64,000 nt of DNA. It comes from Taklimakanibacter sp050251035 (GTDB lineage: Bacteria; Pseudomonadota; Alphaproteobacteria; Rhizobiales; Aestuariivirgaceae). Shown in pieces: positions 10,105 through 20,575 of this stretch (the stretch's first letter is position 1; every line of letters starts with the position of its first letter). A program made the position numbers and the translations under genes. The stretch is taken from contig JBFWNN010000008.1 in NCBI GenBank assembly GCA_050251035.1, forward strand, positions 1-64,000, in the 5' to 3' direction. The notes under the pieces were generated by a model. That model did not search any database, was not told the DNA's origin, and was given only the letters and a program-made list of their open reading frames with translations.

Positions 10105-11037
10105 ATGCATCTGCGCAGGAGAATCTTGTTCGGTGTCGCCGCCACCGCGATGTTCGCGGCGATACCCGCCGCCATGGCCGACGGAAAGAAGATCGGTCTT
10201 GCTGTGGCCAATTTGCAACAGAATTTTTTCAACCAGATCAAGCAGTCGGTCGAGGCCTACGGCAAGGAACTGGGCGTCGAGGTCATCACGGTCGACGCGC
10301 GCGGCGATCCGGCCACGCAGGTGAGCCAGGTGCAGGACCTCATCACGCAGAAGATCGACGCCCTGATCTACATCCCCGCCGGCACCGCGGCAGCCGCCGT
10401 GCCCGTAAAGGCGGCGCAGGCCGCGGGCGTGCCGGTCGTCAATGTCGACCGCAACGCCTTTGCCGGCGACGGCATCACCTTCATCGCCACCGACAGTGTC
10501 GCTTCCGCCAAAGCGGTAGGCCTGTGGCTGTGCCAGGCCGCCGGCGGCAAGGGCCGGGTGGCGATCGTGCATGGCGAAAAGGGATCGAGCCCGGAAATCG
10601 ACCGGACCAAGGGCTTCATGGAGGCCGTTGCCGAATGTCCGGGCTTCAAGGTGGTGGCCGAGCAGTGGAGCCAGCAATGGTCGCAGGACGAGGGCTTCAA
10701 GATCGTCCAGGACATGCTGCAGGCCGATCCCGAGATCGACGTCATCTTCGGCCAGTCCGACAGCATGGCGCTGGGCGCCGCCCAAGCCGTGAAGATCGCC
10801 AATCTCGACCAGCGCGTGTGGATCGGCGGCTTCGACGGCGACACGGCGGCGCTGGAGGCCATCCAGCGCGGCGTCTTCGATGTCACGGCGACGCAGAAGA
10901 CCCAGGGCATGGGCCGCATGGCGCTGGAGGCGGCGCTCGACCTCGCGGGCGGCAAGCAAGTGGCGGAAACCCAGCTCCTCAACGCCGCCGTCACCACCAA
11001 GGACAATGTCGGCGGATTCATCGCCGTGCATCCCTGA
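10105..11037 (+). CDS. Periplasmic sugar-binding protein (ribose-binding type)
   Basis: A 310-aa solute-binding protein with a signal peptide (about 1-26, ending AAMA) after a basic N-terminus (MHLRRR). The mature start KKIGLAVANLQQNFFNQIKQ and the block VDARGDPATQVSQVQDLITQ are typical of RbsB-like proteins. IDALIYIPAGTAAAAVPVKAA and VPVVNVDRNAF complete the first lobe and hinge. AGGGAGGAAGG precedes the ATG. It lies between the permease and the ATPase of the second importer. It is unrelated at a glance to the 364-aa binding protein of the first importer, so the two systems may bring in different ligands. Confidence 0.88.
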   Translation: MHLRRRILFGVAATAMFAAIPAAMADGKKIGLAVANLQQNFFNQIKQSVEAYGKELGVEVITVDARGDPATQVSQVQDLITQKIDALIYIPAGTAAAAVPVKAAQAAGVPVVNVDRNAFAGDGITFIATDSVASAKAVGLWLCQAAGGKGRVAIVHGEKGSSPEIDRTKGFMEAVAECPGFKVVAEQWSQQWSQDEGFKIVQDMLQADPEIDVIFGQSDSMALGAAQAVKIANLDQRVWIGGFDGDTAALEAIQRGVFDVTATQKTQGMGRMALEAALDLAGGKQVAETQLLNAAVTTKDNVGGFIAVHP

Positions 11038-11042
11038 CGTCG

Positions 11043-12548
<1,506 letters not shown>

Positions 12549-12806
12549 CGCCAAGGGCCGGCGCCGTCATTGGCAAGGCATTGGCATGCCTATGACCGTC
12601 AATAACGCGTCCGTCACTTTGTCAACGCGAAGCAGTCGCGACTACCGGATCATCACTTTTGTTTGATGCCCATAAGGACGGTGTCAAAAATGTAACTACA
12701 TTGAAAACACAAGGGTTGCGACAAACATACGGGCACGGCCGAGGTTTCGGGCCGATCTACAGCATACGGAACATCTTGCCATGGCTGGTTTGGAGGGCCC
12801 GTGCGA
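12549..12806. other. Intergenic stretch, no gene recognised
   Basis: This lies between the importer operon and a possible small gene. A short inverted repeat, AGGCAT-TGGC-ATGCCT (12576-12591), could be a weak terminator but has no T-run. I see no operator copy of the region 1 type. The stretch is less GC-rich than its neighbours around 12600-12720. Confidence 0.4.
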
Positions 12807-13043
12807 ATGAAGAACAGACAGTCAATCCCGGCTCAGTTGCTGGCGCCGCTGATGATATATATCGCGGCTTTGAGCGGCCCCATCTTCCTGAGCATGGATT
12901 GGCAGCCGCCCCAGCCTGTGGAAAAGCACGCCGTCGGGCAATCGCAGCTTGCGGTGCCGGATCGCATGAATTGGGTGAAGTCCTATCGCGAGGACAAGAG
13001 TTGCTCGGGCCATTCTCTCGGTGCCATCTGGTGCGACGAGTGA
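12807..13043 (+). CDS. Possible small exported or membrane-anchored protein
   Basis: A 78-aa frame, not recognised. It begins MKNRQSIPAQ, then has one hydrophobic segment (about 11-29, LLAPLMIYIAALSGPIFL) like an uncleaved signal anchor. A polar tail ends in a pair of cysteines (SCSGHSLGAIWCDE). TGGAGGG lies about ten bases before the ATG; an in-frame GTG two codons earlier is also possible. A basic start, a hydrophobic core and no competing gene make it credible, but small size and no known relatives keep confidence low. Confidence 0.4.
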   Translation: MKNRQSIPAQLLAPLMIYIAALSGPIFLSMDWQPPQPVEKHAVGQSQLAVPDRMNWVKSYREDKSCSGHSLGAIWCDE

Positions 13044-13158
13044 TCTGAATATCCTGCCGCAAAGCTGCATGGCGACCCAGGTCACAGCAGCGGACGATGT
13101 GGAACCATTCGTCCAGGGCTGACGTTATCGTTCGACTTAGCCGAATTGCCAGGCATTG

Positions 13159-14505
13159 ATGCGCGGTTGGAAAATCCTGGGCCTTGTGGCCGCACTTCTC
13201 ATCTGTGTGGGAATAGCGTTTGCCGCGTTCGCTTGGCGGCCGGAAATCGCTCCGGTCGATGGCGCCCAGACGTTCGATCCGGCCCTGGTGCGGAAAGGCG
13301 CCGAACTCGCGGCTGTCGGCAATTGCATCGCCTGCCATACGGTGCCCGGCAGCAAGGCTTTCGCCGGCGGGCTCGCCTTGCCGACGCCTTTCGGCACGAT
13401 CCACTCCACCAACATCACACCCGATGCCGAGACCGGTATCGGCGGCTGGCCCGAGGCCGCCTTCCTGCGCGCCATGCGCGAAGGCGTCGACCGGCAGGGA
13501 TGGCATCTCTATCCGGCTTTTCCTTATGATCATTTCACTCATGTCACCGATGAGGACAATCGGGCGCTCTATGCCTATCTCATGACCCGCGAGCCGGTGA
13601 AGGCGACACCGCCGGAAAACGATCTGGTCTTCCCACTCGAATTCCGGCCGCTGCTCGCGGCCTGGAAGCTCCTGTTCCTGGCTGAAGGGCCGTTCCAGCC
13701 CGATCCCGGCCAAAGCGAGGAGTGGAACCGCGGCGCCTATCTCGCCGAAGGACTGGGTCACTGCGGCGCCTGCCACACCCCGCGCAACCGGCTCGGCGCC
13801 GAGGACAAGGATCGCCATTTCGCCGGCGGCGAGGCGGAAGGTTGGATCGCTTATGCGATCGACGAGTCGTCCCCGGCGCCCACGCCATGGGACAAGGCCG
13901 CGCTCGCCTTCTTCCTGCGGCATGGCTGGCACGAGCAGCACGGCGTCTCGCGCGGCCCCATGGCCGAGGTCACCGGCAATCTCGCGGGCCTCCCCGAAAG
14001 CGACATCATGGCGATTGCGACCTATGTCGCGGCGCAGATGGGCAGGCCCGAAGCGCAAAGCCCTGCAGCGGCGGAAGAGCCCAAGGCAGCCGTGACGGCT
14101 ATCGCAGCGCATGACGGCAGCGAAGCGCAAGGTGCCGCGGTCTATGATGCGGCCTGCGCCATGTGCCATGAGAGTGGCCAGCCGCCGCCTTTCGGCGGGC
14201 TCGATTTCCGTTTGAGCACGGCGGTGAATGCACCGAACCCGCAGAACATCATCAATGTGACGCTGTTCGGCCTGCCGCCGACGGATGGCGAGGCGAGCGC
14301 GGTGATGCCGGGCTTCGCGGCGACGCTCAGCGATCGGCAGATCGCCGACCTCCTGGCCTATCTGCGCCAGCGCTTTTCCGGCAAGCCCGCCTGGCAGGGC
14401 GTTGCCGAGATGGCGCGCAAGACGCGCAGCGGCGAATACAAGGTGGCGGTCCGGCCGGCGGACGGCATCGAACGGGCGCCCCAGAATGTGGGCGCGAAGG
14501 AGTAG
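13159..14505 (+). CDS. Triheme membrane-bound cytochrome c subunit
   Basis: A 448-aa c-type cytochrome with three CXXCH haem motifs: CIACH (56-60), CGACH (202-206) and CAMCH (333-337). An N-terminal hydrophobic segment (about 5-24) exports or anchors it in the periplasm. This layout matches the cytochrome subunit of membrane alcohol and aldehyde dehydrogenases. It is followed two bases later by the 2Fe-2S subunit gene and then the molybdopterin subunit. It probably carries electrons from that enzyme to the quinone pool or terminal oxidase. ATG is preferred over the TTG just before it. Confidence 0.88.
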   Translation: MRGWKILGLVAALLICVGIAFAAFAWRPEIAPVDGAQTFDPALVRKGAELAAVGNCIACHTVPGSKAFAGGLALPTPFGTIHSTNITPDAETGIGGWPEAAFLRAMREGVDRQGWHLYPAFPYDHFTHVTDEDNRALYAYLMTREPVKATPPENDLVFPLEFRPLLAAWKLLFLAEGPFQPDPGQSEEWNRGAYLAEGLGHCGACHTPRNRLGAEDKDRHFAGGEAEGWIAYAIDESSPAPTPWDKAALAFFLRHGWHEQHGVSRGPMAEVTGNLAGLPESDIMAIATYVAAQMGRPEAQSPAAAEEPKAAVTAIAAHDGSEAQGAAVYDAACAMCHESGQPPPFGGLDFRLSTAVNAPNPQNIINVTLFGLPPTDGEASAVMPGFAATLSDRQIADLLAYLRQRFSGKPAWQGVAEMARKTRSGEYKVAVRPADGIERAPQNVGAKE

Positions 14506-14507
14506 CC

Positions 14508-15002
14508 ATGGCTGTAAAGCTGGAGATCAACGGCAAGATGCATGAGATCGATACCGATCCCAGGACGCCGCTGCTTTACGTTCTGCGCGACAATCTCAGG
14601 CTCAATGCGGCGAAATTCGGCTGTGGGCTCGGCCAATGCGGATCATGCACGGTGATGGTCGACGGCGAGGCGGTGCTGTCCTGCGTCACGCCGGTGATGG
14701 TGCTTGCCGGCCGCAAGGTGACGACGCTCGAAGGCTTGGGCACGATCGAGGCGCCGGCGCCGATCCAGGCGGCCTTCATCGAACTGCAGGCGGCGCAGTG
14801 TGGCTACTGCATCCCCGGCATGATGATGAGCGCGCAGGCGCTCCTGCAGAAAAACCCGGAGCCCAGCAATCGCGAGATTCGGGAGGCGCTCCGGACCAAT
14901 CTGTGCCGCTGCGGCACCCATATGCGCATCCTGGCGGCGATCCGGCGGGCGGGCCAGCATATGAAATCCGCTGGCCTGGAAACGACAGGGAGGGACGACT
15001 GA
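14508..15002 (+). CDS. 2Fe-2S subunit of a xanthine-oxidase-family dehydrogenase
   Basis: A 164-aa small subunit with two [2Fe-2S] clusters. The plant-ferredoxin-type cluster uses C39, C44, C47 and C59 (CGLGQCGSC). The second, in the helical domain, uses C98, C101, C133 and C135 (QCGYC and LCRCGTH). It passes electrons from the molybdenum centre to the triheme cytochrome encoded upstream. It has no signal peptide of its own, as expected if it is carried out by the Tat signal of the large subunit. Its stop overlaps the large-subunit start by one base (TGATG). Confidence 0.92.
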   Translation: MAVKLEINGKMHEIDTDPRTPLLYVLRDNLRLNAAKFGCGLGQCGSCTVMVDGEAVLSCVTPVMVLAGRKVTTLEGLGTIEAPAPIQAAFIELQAAQCGYCIPGMMMSAQALLQKNPEPSNREIREALRTNLCRCGTHMRILAAIRRAGQHMKSAGLETTGRDD

Positions 15003-17245
15003 TGACGCTCGAACTCAATCGCCGCTCGCTTCTCACTGGCGGCGGCGCGCTGATCGTCTCCTTTCCGCTCCTGCCGGCGGCGGCGCAGGAAGCGCCGCAG
15101 CCCGAGACGGCGAGCCTGAAGCTGCCCGGCAGCCTGGATGAAACCCGCTTTCTCGACAGCTGGATACGCATCGATGCGGAAGCGAGGATCACCGTGTTCA
15201 CCGGCAAGGCCGAGCTCGGGCAGGGCATCCGAACGGCGCTCACCCAGGTCGCGGCGGAAGAGCTCGATGTCGCCTTCATGGACATAGAACTGGTGACCGC
15301 CGACACCGGCCGCACGGCGGATGAAGGCTTTACCGCCGGCAGCCAGTCGATGCAGAACAGCGGCACCGCGATCCGCAATGCCGCGGCGCAAGTGCGCGAG
15401 CTTCTGGTGGCGAAGGCGGCGGAACGGTTCAATCTCGCCGCCGGCGATCTCAAGACGGCCGAGAAAATGGTGACTGCCCCGGACGGGAGGCGAGCGAGCT
15501 ATGGCGAGCTTGCCGCGGCGCTCGATCTCCAGGTCGAAGCCCGGCCGCAATCGCCGCTCAAGGCGCCGGAAGGTCTACGGGTCATCGGCCAGTCGCTGCC
15601 GCGTGTCGACATTCCCGGCAAGGTCTCGGGCGGCATCGCCTATGTGCAGGATCTGAGGCTTGACGGCATGGTGCATGCGCGCGTGGCGCGGCCGCCGAGC
15701 TACGGCGCGACGCTCGCGAGCGTGGATACGAAAAGTGTCGCCACGATGCCCGGCGTGATCTCCGTCCTGCGCGACGGCAACTTCCTGGCCGTGGTCGCCG
15801 AGCGCGAATTCCAGGCGGTGGAGGCGCTGCGCGCCCTCTCCGCCGCGGCGCAATGGGCCGAACTGGAAACGCTGCCGGACGAGGCACGACTGCCACAGGC
15901 ACTGCAGGACCTCGAGCGCGAGGTCGGCACCGTCGCCGAAGCCGGAATGCCGAGCTTCGGCAGCGAAGTTTTCGAGGCGACGTTCACGCGACCCTATCAG
16001 ATGCACGGCTCGATCGGGCCGAGCTGCGCGGTGGCGCTCATGACCGAAAGCGAGGGACTGAAAGTCTGGTCGCACACGCAAGGCGTCTTTCCTGATCGTG
16101 AGGCGATCGCCGCCATGCTGGCCTTGCCGGAAGCGCGCGTGCAGCTGATCCACATGGAAGGCTCTGGCTGCTACGGCCATAATGGCGCGGATGACGCCGC
16201 AGCCGATGCGGCGCTGATCGCCGCGCAACTGCCGGGCCGTCCGGTGCGCGTGCAATGGATGCGCGAGCAGGAGCATGCCTGGGAGCCCTTCGGTCCGGCC
16301 ATGCTGATCAAGGTCAAGGGGGCGCTCGGCAGCGACGGCCGCATCGACAGTTGGAGCTTCGATCTGTGGAGCAATACGCATTCGACGCGGCCGGGTGGCG
16401 CCGGTGCGCTGCTCGCCGGTATCCACAAGTCGGCGCCGGCCACGGCGCGTCCGGTCAGGCTGCAGATCAGCCCAGCGGGCAATGGCGACCGCAATGCCAA
16501 TCCGCTTTATGTGATTCCAAACAAGAAGGTGCAGTGGCATTTCCTTCCCGACATGCCCGTCAGGGTCTCGGCGCTCCGGGCGCTGGGCGCCTATGCCAAT
16601 GTCTTCGCCCTCGAGAGCACCATCGACGAGCTCGCGATCCTGGCCAAGGCGGATCCCGTCGAATTCCGGCTGAAGCATCTGGAGGATCCGCGCGCCCAGG
16701 CGGTGGTTAAGCTCGCGGCCGAGCGCTTCGACTGGGCGGGGGAACTGGCGCCGCTTCACGGCAAGGGCTTCGGCTTTGCGCGCTACAAGAATCTCGCCGC
16801 CTATCTGGCGCTGGCGGTCGAGGTCGAGATCGAGCGCGAGACAGGCCGCACCCGCGTGGTGCGCGCGGTCGCGGCCATCGACAGCGGCCAGGCGGTCAAT
16901 CCGGACGGCATCAGGAACCAGACTCAAGGCGGTATCCTACAGGCCATCAGCTGGACGCTTTACGAGGCGGTCACCTTCGACCGAACGCGCATCACCAGCA
17001 TCGACTGGTCGAGCTATCCGATCCTGCGCTTCGCCAGCGTGCCGGACAGTGTCGAGGTGCATGTCATCGATCGACCGGGGCAGCCGTTCCTCGGGACCGG
17101 CGAGGCGGCGCAAGGACCGGCAGCGGCAGCAGTCGGCAACGCCATCCGCAACGCCATCGGCAAGCGCCTTTATGATCTGCCGCTGACGCGCCAGCGGGTG
17201 AAGGCCGCCATGGGTGTGCAGCCTCTTGGCGTCCAGTCAGGTTGA
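15002..17245 (+). CDS. Molybdopterin-binding subunit, isoquinoline 1-oxidoreductase/aldehyde dehydrogenase type
   Basis: A 747-aa catalytic subunit of the xanthine-oxidase family, in the isoquinoline 1-oxidoreductase beta-like branch. A twin-arginine signal (NRRSLLTGGGALIVSFPLL, Arg7-Arg8) shows folded export by Tat. GKAELGQGIRTALTQVAAEEL and the late GTGEAAQGPAAAAVGNAI are family motifs; the latter includes the conserved glutamate near the active site. The start ATG overlaps the small-subunit stop. With its 2Fe-2S and cytochrome partners it forms a periplasmic three-subunit dehydrogenase for an aldehyde or N-heterocycle. The substrate cannot be told from sequence. Confidence 0.88.
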   Translation: MTLELNRRSLLTGGGALIVSFPLLPAAAQEAPQPETASLKLPGSLDETRFLDSWIRIDAEARITVFTGKAELGQGIRTALTQVAAEELDVAFMDIELVTADTGRTADEGFTAGSQSMQNSGTAIRNAAAQVRELLVAKAAERFNLAAGDLKTAEKMVTAPDGRRASYGELAAALDLQVEARPQSPLKAPEGLRVIGQSLPRVDIPGKVSGGIAYVQDLRLDGMVHARVARPPSYGATLASVDTKSVATMPGVISVLRDGNFLAVVAEREFQAVEALRALSAAAQWAELETLPDEARLPQALQDLEREVGTVAEAGMPSFGSEVFEATFTRPYQMHGSIGPSCAVALMTESEGLKVWSHTQGVFPDREAIAAMLALPEARVQLIHMEGSGCYGHNGADDAAADAALIAAQLPGRPVRVQWMREQEHAWEPFGPAMLIKVKGALGSDGRIDSWSFDLWSNTHSTRPGGAGALLAGIHKSAPATARPVRLQISPAGNGDRNANPLYVIPNKKVQWHFLPDMPVRVSALRALGAYANVFALESTIDELAILAKADPVEFRLKHLEDPRAQAVVKLAAERFDWAGELAPLHGKGFGFARYKNLAAYLALAVEVEIERETGRTRVVRAVAAIDSGQAVNPDGIRNQTQGGILQAISWTLYEAVTFDRTRITSIDWSSYPILRFASVPDSVEVHVIDRPGQPFLGTGEAAQGPAAAAVGNAIRNAIGKRLYDLPLTRQRVKAAMGVQPLGVQSG

Positions 17246-17316
17246 ACTGGCGATTGACAAGCCGGCGCGCCTGCGCTCCTTGTCGTGCCGGGCTGGCATG
17301 ATTTGGGAGAGGCCGC

Positions 17317-20300
17317 ATGACAACCGACGCACCCGCCAGCTTCACCACGCCGCGTGACGGCGATCTCGGTTGCCGGAAGGTCAACAATGGAACGGGCCTC
17401 TCGGCGAGCGTGCTGCCCAATGGCGTGCTCTTCGCCCTCGAGCATGAAAGCGAGCGCGGCCGCATCATGCTCAACCAGGTGCTGGGCTCGCCCGTCCATG
17501 GCGGCATCGGGCGGCTCTATCTGCGCATCGGCGGCGATGCGCCGCGCATCATCGAGATCGTCGGACCCGAGGCCCGGTTCCGTCTCGGCGCCGATGCCGA
17601 CCGCTTCGTCTGGGATGGAGAGACGGATGGCGTCAGGCATCGCGTGACACTCTGGCTCGCGCCCGCGAGCCATGTGTGGCTGTGGCATGTCGAAGTCGCC
17701 AATGAGACGAAGGCCGAATTCGCCTGCGATGCCGTTCTCGTCCAGGACCTGGGACTCGGCGACCGGGGCTTCCTCGCCAACAACGAGGCCTATGTCTCGC
17801 AATATATCGATCACCATGTCGCCGAGGACAGGCTTCTGGGGCCGGTGATCATGAGCCGGCAGAACCTGGCGCAGGGCGGGCGCTGGCCCTGGGTCATGCA
17901 GGGCTGTCTCGACGGCGCCCAAGGCTTCGCCACCGACGCGCTGCAGCTCTTCGGCCCGCGCTATCGCGATCAGGGCACGATCGATTTCCCCTATGGCACG
18001 GCGCTGCCGAGCCAACGGCTCCAGCATGAGGTCGCCTGCGCCGCGCTGCAATCGCGGCCGGCGACGCTCGCTCGCGGCGGATCGGCGAGCGTCACCTTCT
18101 TCGGCCTGCACGAGCTCGACCATGCGGCGGCCTCGAGCGGTGCCGATCTGGCCAGGCTCGACCAGGTGAGAGCCGCGCATGCCGGCTTCGCCGTGAAAGA
18201 CGTTGCCACCACGGCGCCGGTACGCAGTCTGGTGCAGGATGCGCCGCCGCTCGCCGCCGAGTCGCTCAGCCATACCGAGCTCGACCGCCGCTATCGCGAG
18301 CGACTGCATGAGGAGCGGCGGGACGGGCAACTCCTCTCCTTCTTCGTGCCCGAAGGCGCGCATAACCGCCATGTCGTCATGGCCGGAAAGGAGCGGCTCG
18401 TTCCCCGCCGTCACGGAACGCTCTTGCGCAGCGGGCAGGGCATGCTGCTCGACGCGACGACGCTCTGCGCCACCGCCTGGATGCATGGCATCTTCGGCGC
18501 GCAGCTCACCATCGGAAACACCTCCTTCCACAAGCTCTTCTCGGTCTCGCGCGATCCCTACAACATCACGCGCGCCAGCGGCATGCGCATCCTCGCCGAT
18601 CTGGGGCAGGGCTGGCGGCTGCTCGCGGTGCCCTCCGCCTTCGAAATCGGATTGAGCGATTGCCGCTGGATCTACCGGACAGGTGAGCGCACCATCACCG
18701 TCGAAGCGGTCGCGGCGGGCGACGACGCGGCGATGCAATGGCGGGTCAGCGTCGCGGGTGAAGCCTGCCGCTTCCTCGTCTTCGGGCATCTGGTCCTCGG
18801 CGAGCGCGAGCTTGCCCATCAGGGCCGGGTCGAGATCGACCGGACGGGCAAGCGCATCCGTTTCCGGCCCGATCCGCAATTCCTCTGGGGTCAGCGCTAT
18901 CCGCGGTCCGCCTATGATCTCGTGATCTCGACGCCCGATGCCGTGGAAGCGGTCGGCGGCGATGAATTGCTTTATGCCGATAGCATCGCGCGCCGAGGCG
19001 CCTATGTGGCCCTGCGCTCGCGCGCGACGCGGGAGCTCAGCTTCGCCGTCACCGGCTCGCTCACCGACGAGCAGGAGGCGTGGCGGCTGGCTGAAAAATA
19101 CGCCGCGGGCGTCGATGCCGAGTCCATGCTGGCGCCGGCGCGGCGCTACTGGACCCATGTCACGCGCGGGCTTCGCATCGAAGGCGGCGATGCCGGCGCC
19201 CGGGCGCTCGACAGCTCGTTCCCATGGCTTGCCCATAATGCGATGATCCATCTGACCGTGCCGCATGGGCTCGAGCAATATACCGGTGCCGCCTGGGGCA
19301 CGCGCGACGTCTGCCAGGGACCGGTCGAGTTCCTGCTGGCGCTCGAGCACGACGCGCCGGTGAAGGAGATCCTGCGCATCGTCTTCGCGCAGCAATATGA
19401 GACGCGCGGCGACTGGCCGCAATGGTTCATGCTCGAGCCCTATTCGAACATCCAGGACCGGCATGCCCATGGCGATGTCATCGTCTGGCCGCTCAAGGCG
19501 CTGTGCGACTATCTCGAATGGACGAACGACCTCGCGTTCCTCGACGAGGCGGTGGCATGGCGCAATGAAGAGACATTCGCGCTGAGCGAGCGCCGGGACA
19601 CGATCGCCCGGCATATCGAGAAGCTCATCGCCACCGTGCAAGAGCGCTTCATTCCGGGCACCAGGCTCATCCGCTATGGTGAAGGCGATTGGAACGATTC
19701 GCTCCAGCCCGCCGATCCCGCCTTGCGCGACTCTATGGTGTCGAGCTGGACGGTGGCGCTGCTCTATCATCAACTGACGCGCTATGCGGAGGTGCTGCGC
19801 CGGGTCAGGCGCGGGGAGGAGGCGGAAAGACTGGCGCGGCTCGCCGAAGAGATGCAGCGCGACGTCAACCGGCATCTGATCGCCGACGGGACGGTCGCGG
19901 GTTATGCCATCTTCCAGGATGGCCATGAGCGGCCGGAGCTCCTTCTGCATCCGAGCGACACGCGCACCGGCCTGAAATATTCGCTGCTGCCGATGAAGCG
20001 CGGCATCCTTTCAGGGTTGTTCACGCCGGAGCAGGCGGCGCATCACCTCGAGATCATCCGCGCGCATCTGCTGTTCCCGGATGGTGCCCGCCTCATGGAC
20101 CGGCCGGTGACCTACCGCGGCGGGCCGGAGCGCATCTTCCGCCGCGCCGAGTCGGCCGCCAATTTCGGGCGCGAGATCGGCCTCATGTATACGCATGCGC
20201 ATCTGCGCTATGCCGAGGCGATGGCGACACTGGGCGAGACGGAAGCGCTGTGGGACGCGCTTCTCAAGGTCAACCCCATTGCCGTGACCGAAGTTCTGGA

Positions 20301-20568
20301 GCAGGCATCGCCGCGTCAGCGCAATGCCTATTTCTCGAGCAGCGATGCGGCATTCCCGGACCGCTATCAGGCGAGCGCGGAATGGGCGCGGGTCAAGGCG
20401 GGTGAGATCGCGGTCGACGGCGGCTGGCGCATCTATTCGTCGGGGCCGGGCCTCTACACCAACGTGCTGCTGCGCCACGCCTTCGGCCGGCGCCGGTATT
20501 TCGGCGCGCGCATCTCGGAGCCGCTATTGCCGAAGCATCTCGCCGGGACCACGCTCACGATGTCTTGA
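17317..20568 (+). CDS. GH94-like glycoside phosphorylase/hydrolase
   Basis: A 1083-aa protein with an N-terminal beta-sandwich domain (carbohydrate-binding GH94/GT36 type, about 15-330) and a C-terminal (alpha/alpha)6 barrel (from about 600). The motif EGDWND at 789-794 matches the GH94 acid region (GDWNDG), with Asp794 as likely general acid. GAAWGTRDVCQG resembles the GAxGFRDQ segment of cellobiose and cyclic-glucan phosphorylases. There is no signal peptide, so it acts in the cytoplasm. GGGAGAGG precedes the ATG. It may phosphorolyse a beta-linked glucoside. The terminal GDWNDS (Ser where Gly is usual) and the extra length leave room for a different specificity. Confidence 0.7.
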   Translation: MTTDAPASFTTPRDGDLGCRKVNNGTGLSASVLPNGVLFALEHESERGRIMLNQVLGSPVHGGIGRLYLRIGGDAPRIIEIVGPEARFRLGADADRFVWDGETDGVRHRVTLWLAPASHVWLWHVEVANETKAEFACDAVLVQDLGLGDRGFLANNEAYVSQYIDHHVAEDRLLGPVIMSRQNLAQGGRWPWVMQGCLDGAQGFATDALQLFGPRYRDQGTIDFPYGTALPSQRLQHEVACAALQSRPATLARGGSASVTFFGLHELDHAAASSGADLARLDQVRAAHAGFAVKDVATTAPVRSLVQDAPPLAAESLSHTELDRRYRERLHEERRDGQLLSFFVPEGAHNRHVVMAGKERLVPRRHGTLLRSGQGMLLDATTLCATAWMHGIFGAQLTIGNTSFHKLFSVSRDPYNITRASGMRILADLGQGWRLLAVPSAFEIGLSDCRWIYRTGERTITVEAVAAGDDAAMQWRVSVAGEACRFLVFGHLVLGERELAHQGRVEIDRTGKRIRFRPDPQFLWGQRYPRSAYDLVISTPDAVEAVGGDELLYADSIARRGAYVALRSRATRELSFAVTGSLTDEQEAWRLAEKYAAGVDAESMLAPARRYWTHVTRGLRIEGGDAGARALDSSFPWLAHNAMIHLTVPHGLEQYTGAAWGTRDVCQGPVEFLLALEHDAPVKEILRIVFAQQYETRGDWPQWFMLEPYSNIQDRHAHGDVIVWPLKALCDYLEWTNDLAFLDEAVAWRNEETFALSERRDTIARHIEKLIATVQERFIPGTRLIRYGEGDWNDSLQPADPALRDSMVSSWTVALLYHQLTRYAEVLRRVRRGEEAERLARLAEEMQRDVNRHLIADGTVAGYAIFQDGHERPELLLHPSDTRTGLKYSLLPMKRGILSGLFTPEQAAHHLEIIRAHLLFPDGARLMDRPVTYRGGPERIFRRAESAANFGREIGLMYTHAHLRYAEAMATLGETEALWDALLKVNPIAVTEVLEQASPRQRNAYFSSSDAAFPDRYQASAEWARVKAGEIAVDGGWRIYSSGPGLYTNVLLRHAFGRRRYFGARISEPLLPKHLAGTTLTMS

Positions 20569-20575
20569 GCGGCCT

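Noticed and set aside
12822..13085. A minus-strand 87-codon frame in the gap before the cytochrome gene
   Set aside because: It has no ribosome site and its residues look like a shadow of the plus-strand small frame.
17170..19950. A 926-codon open frame antisense to the GH94-like gene
   Set aside because: Its composition is the mirror of the GC-rich codon use on the plus strand, and the protein is rich in Arg, Asp, Gly and Glu without any domain. The plus-strand gene has clear family motifs.
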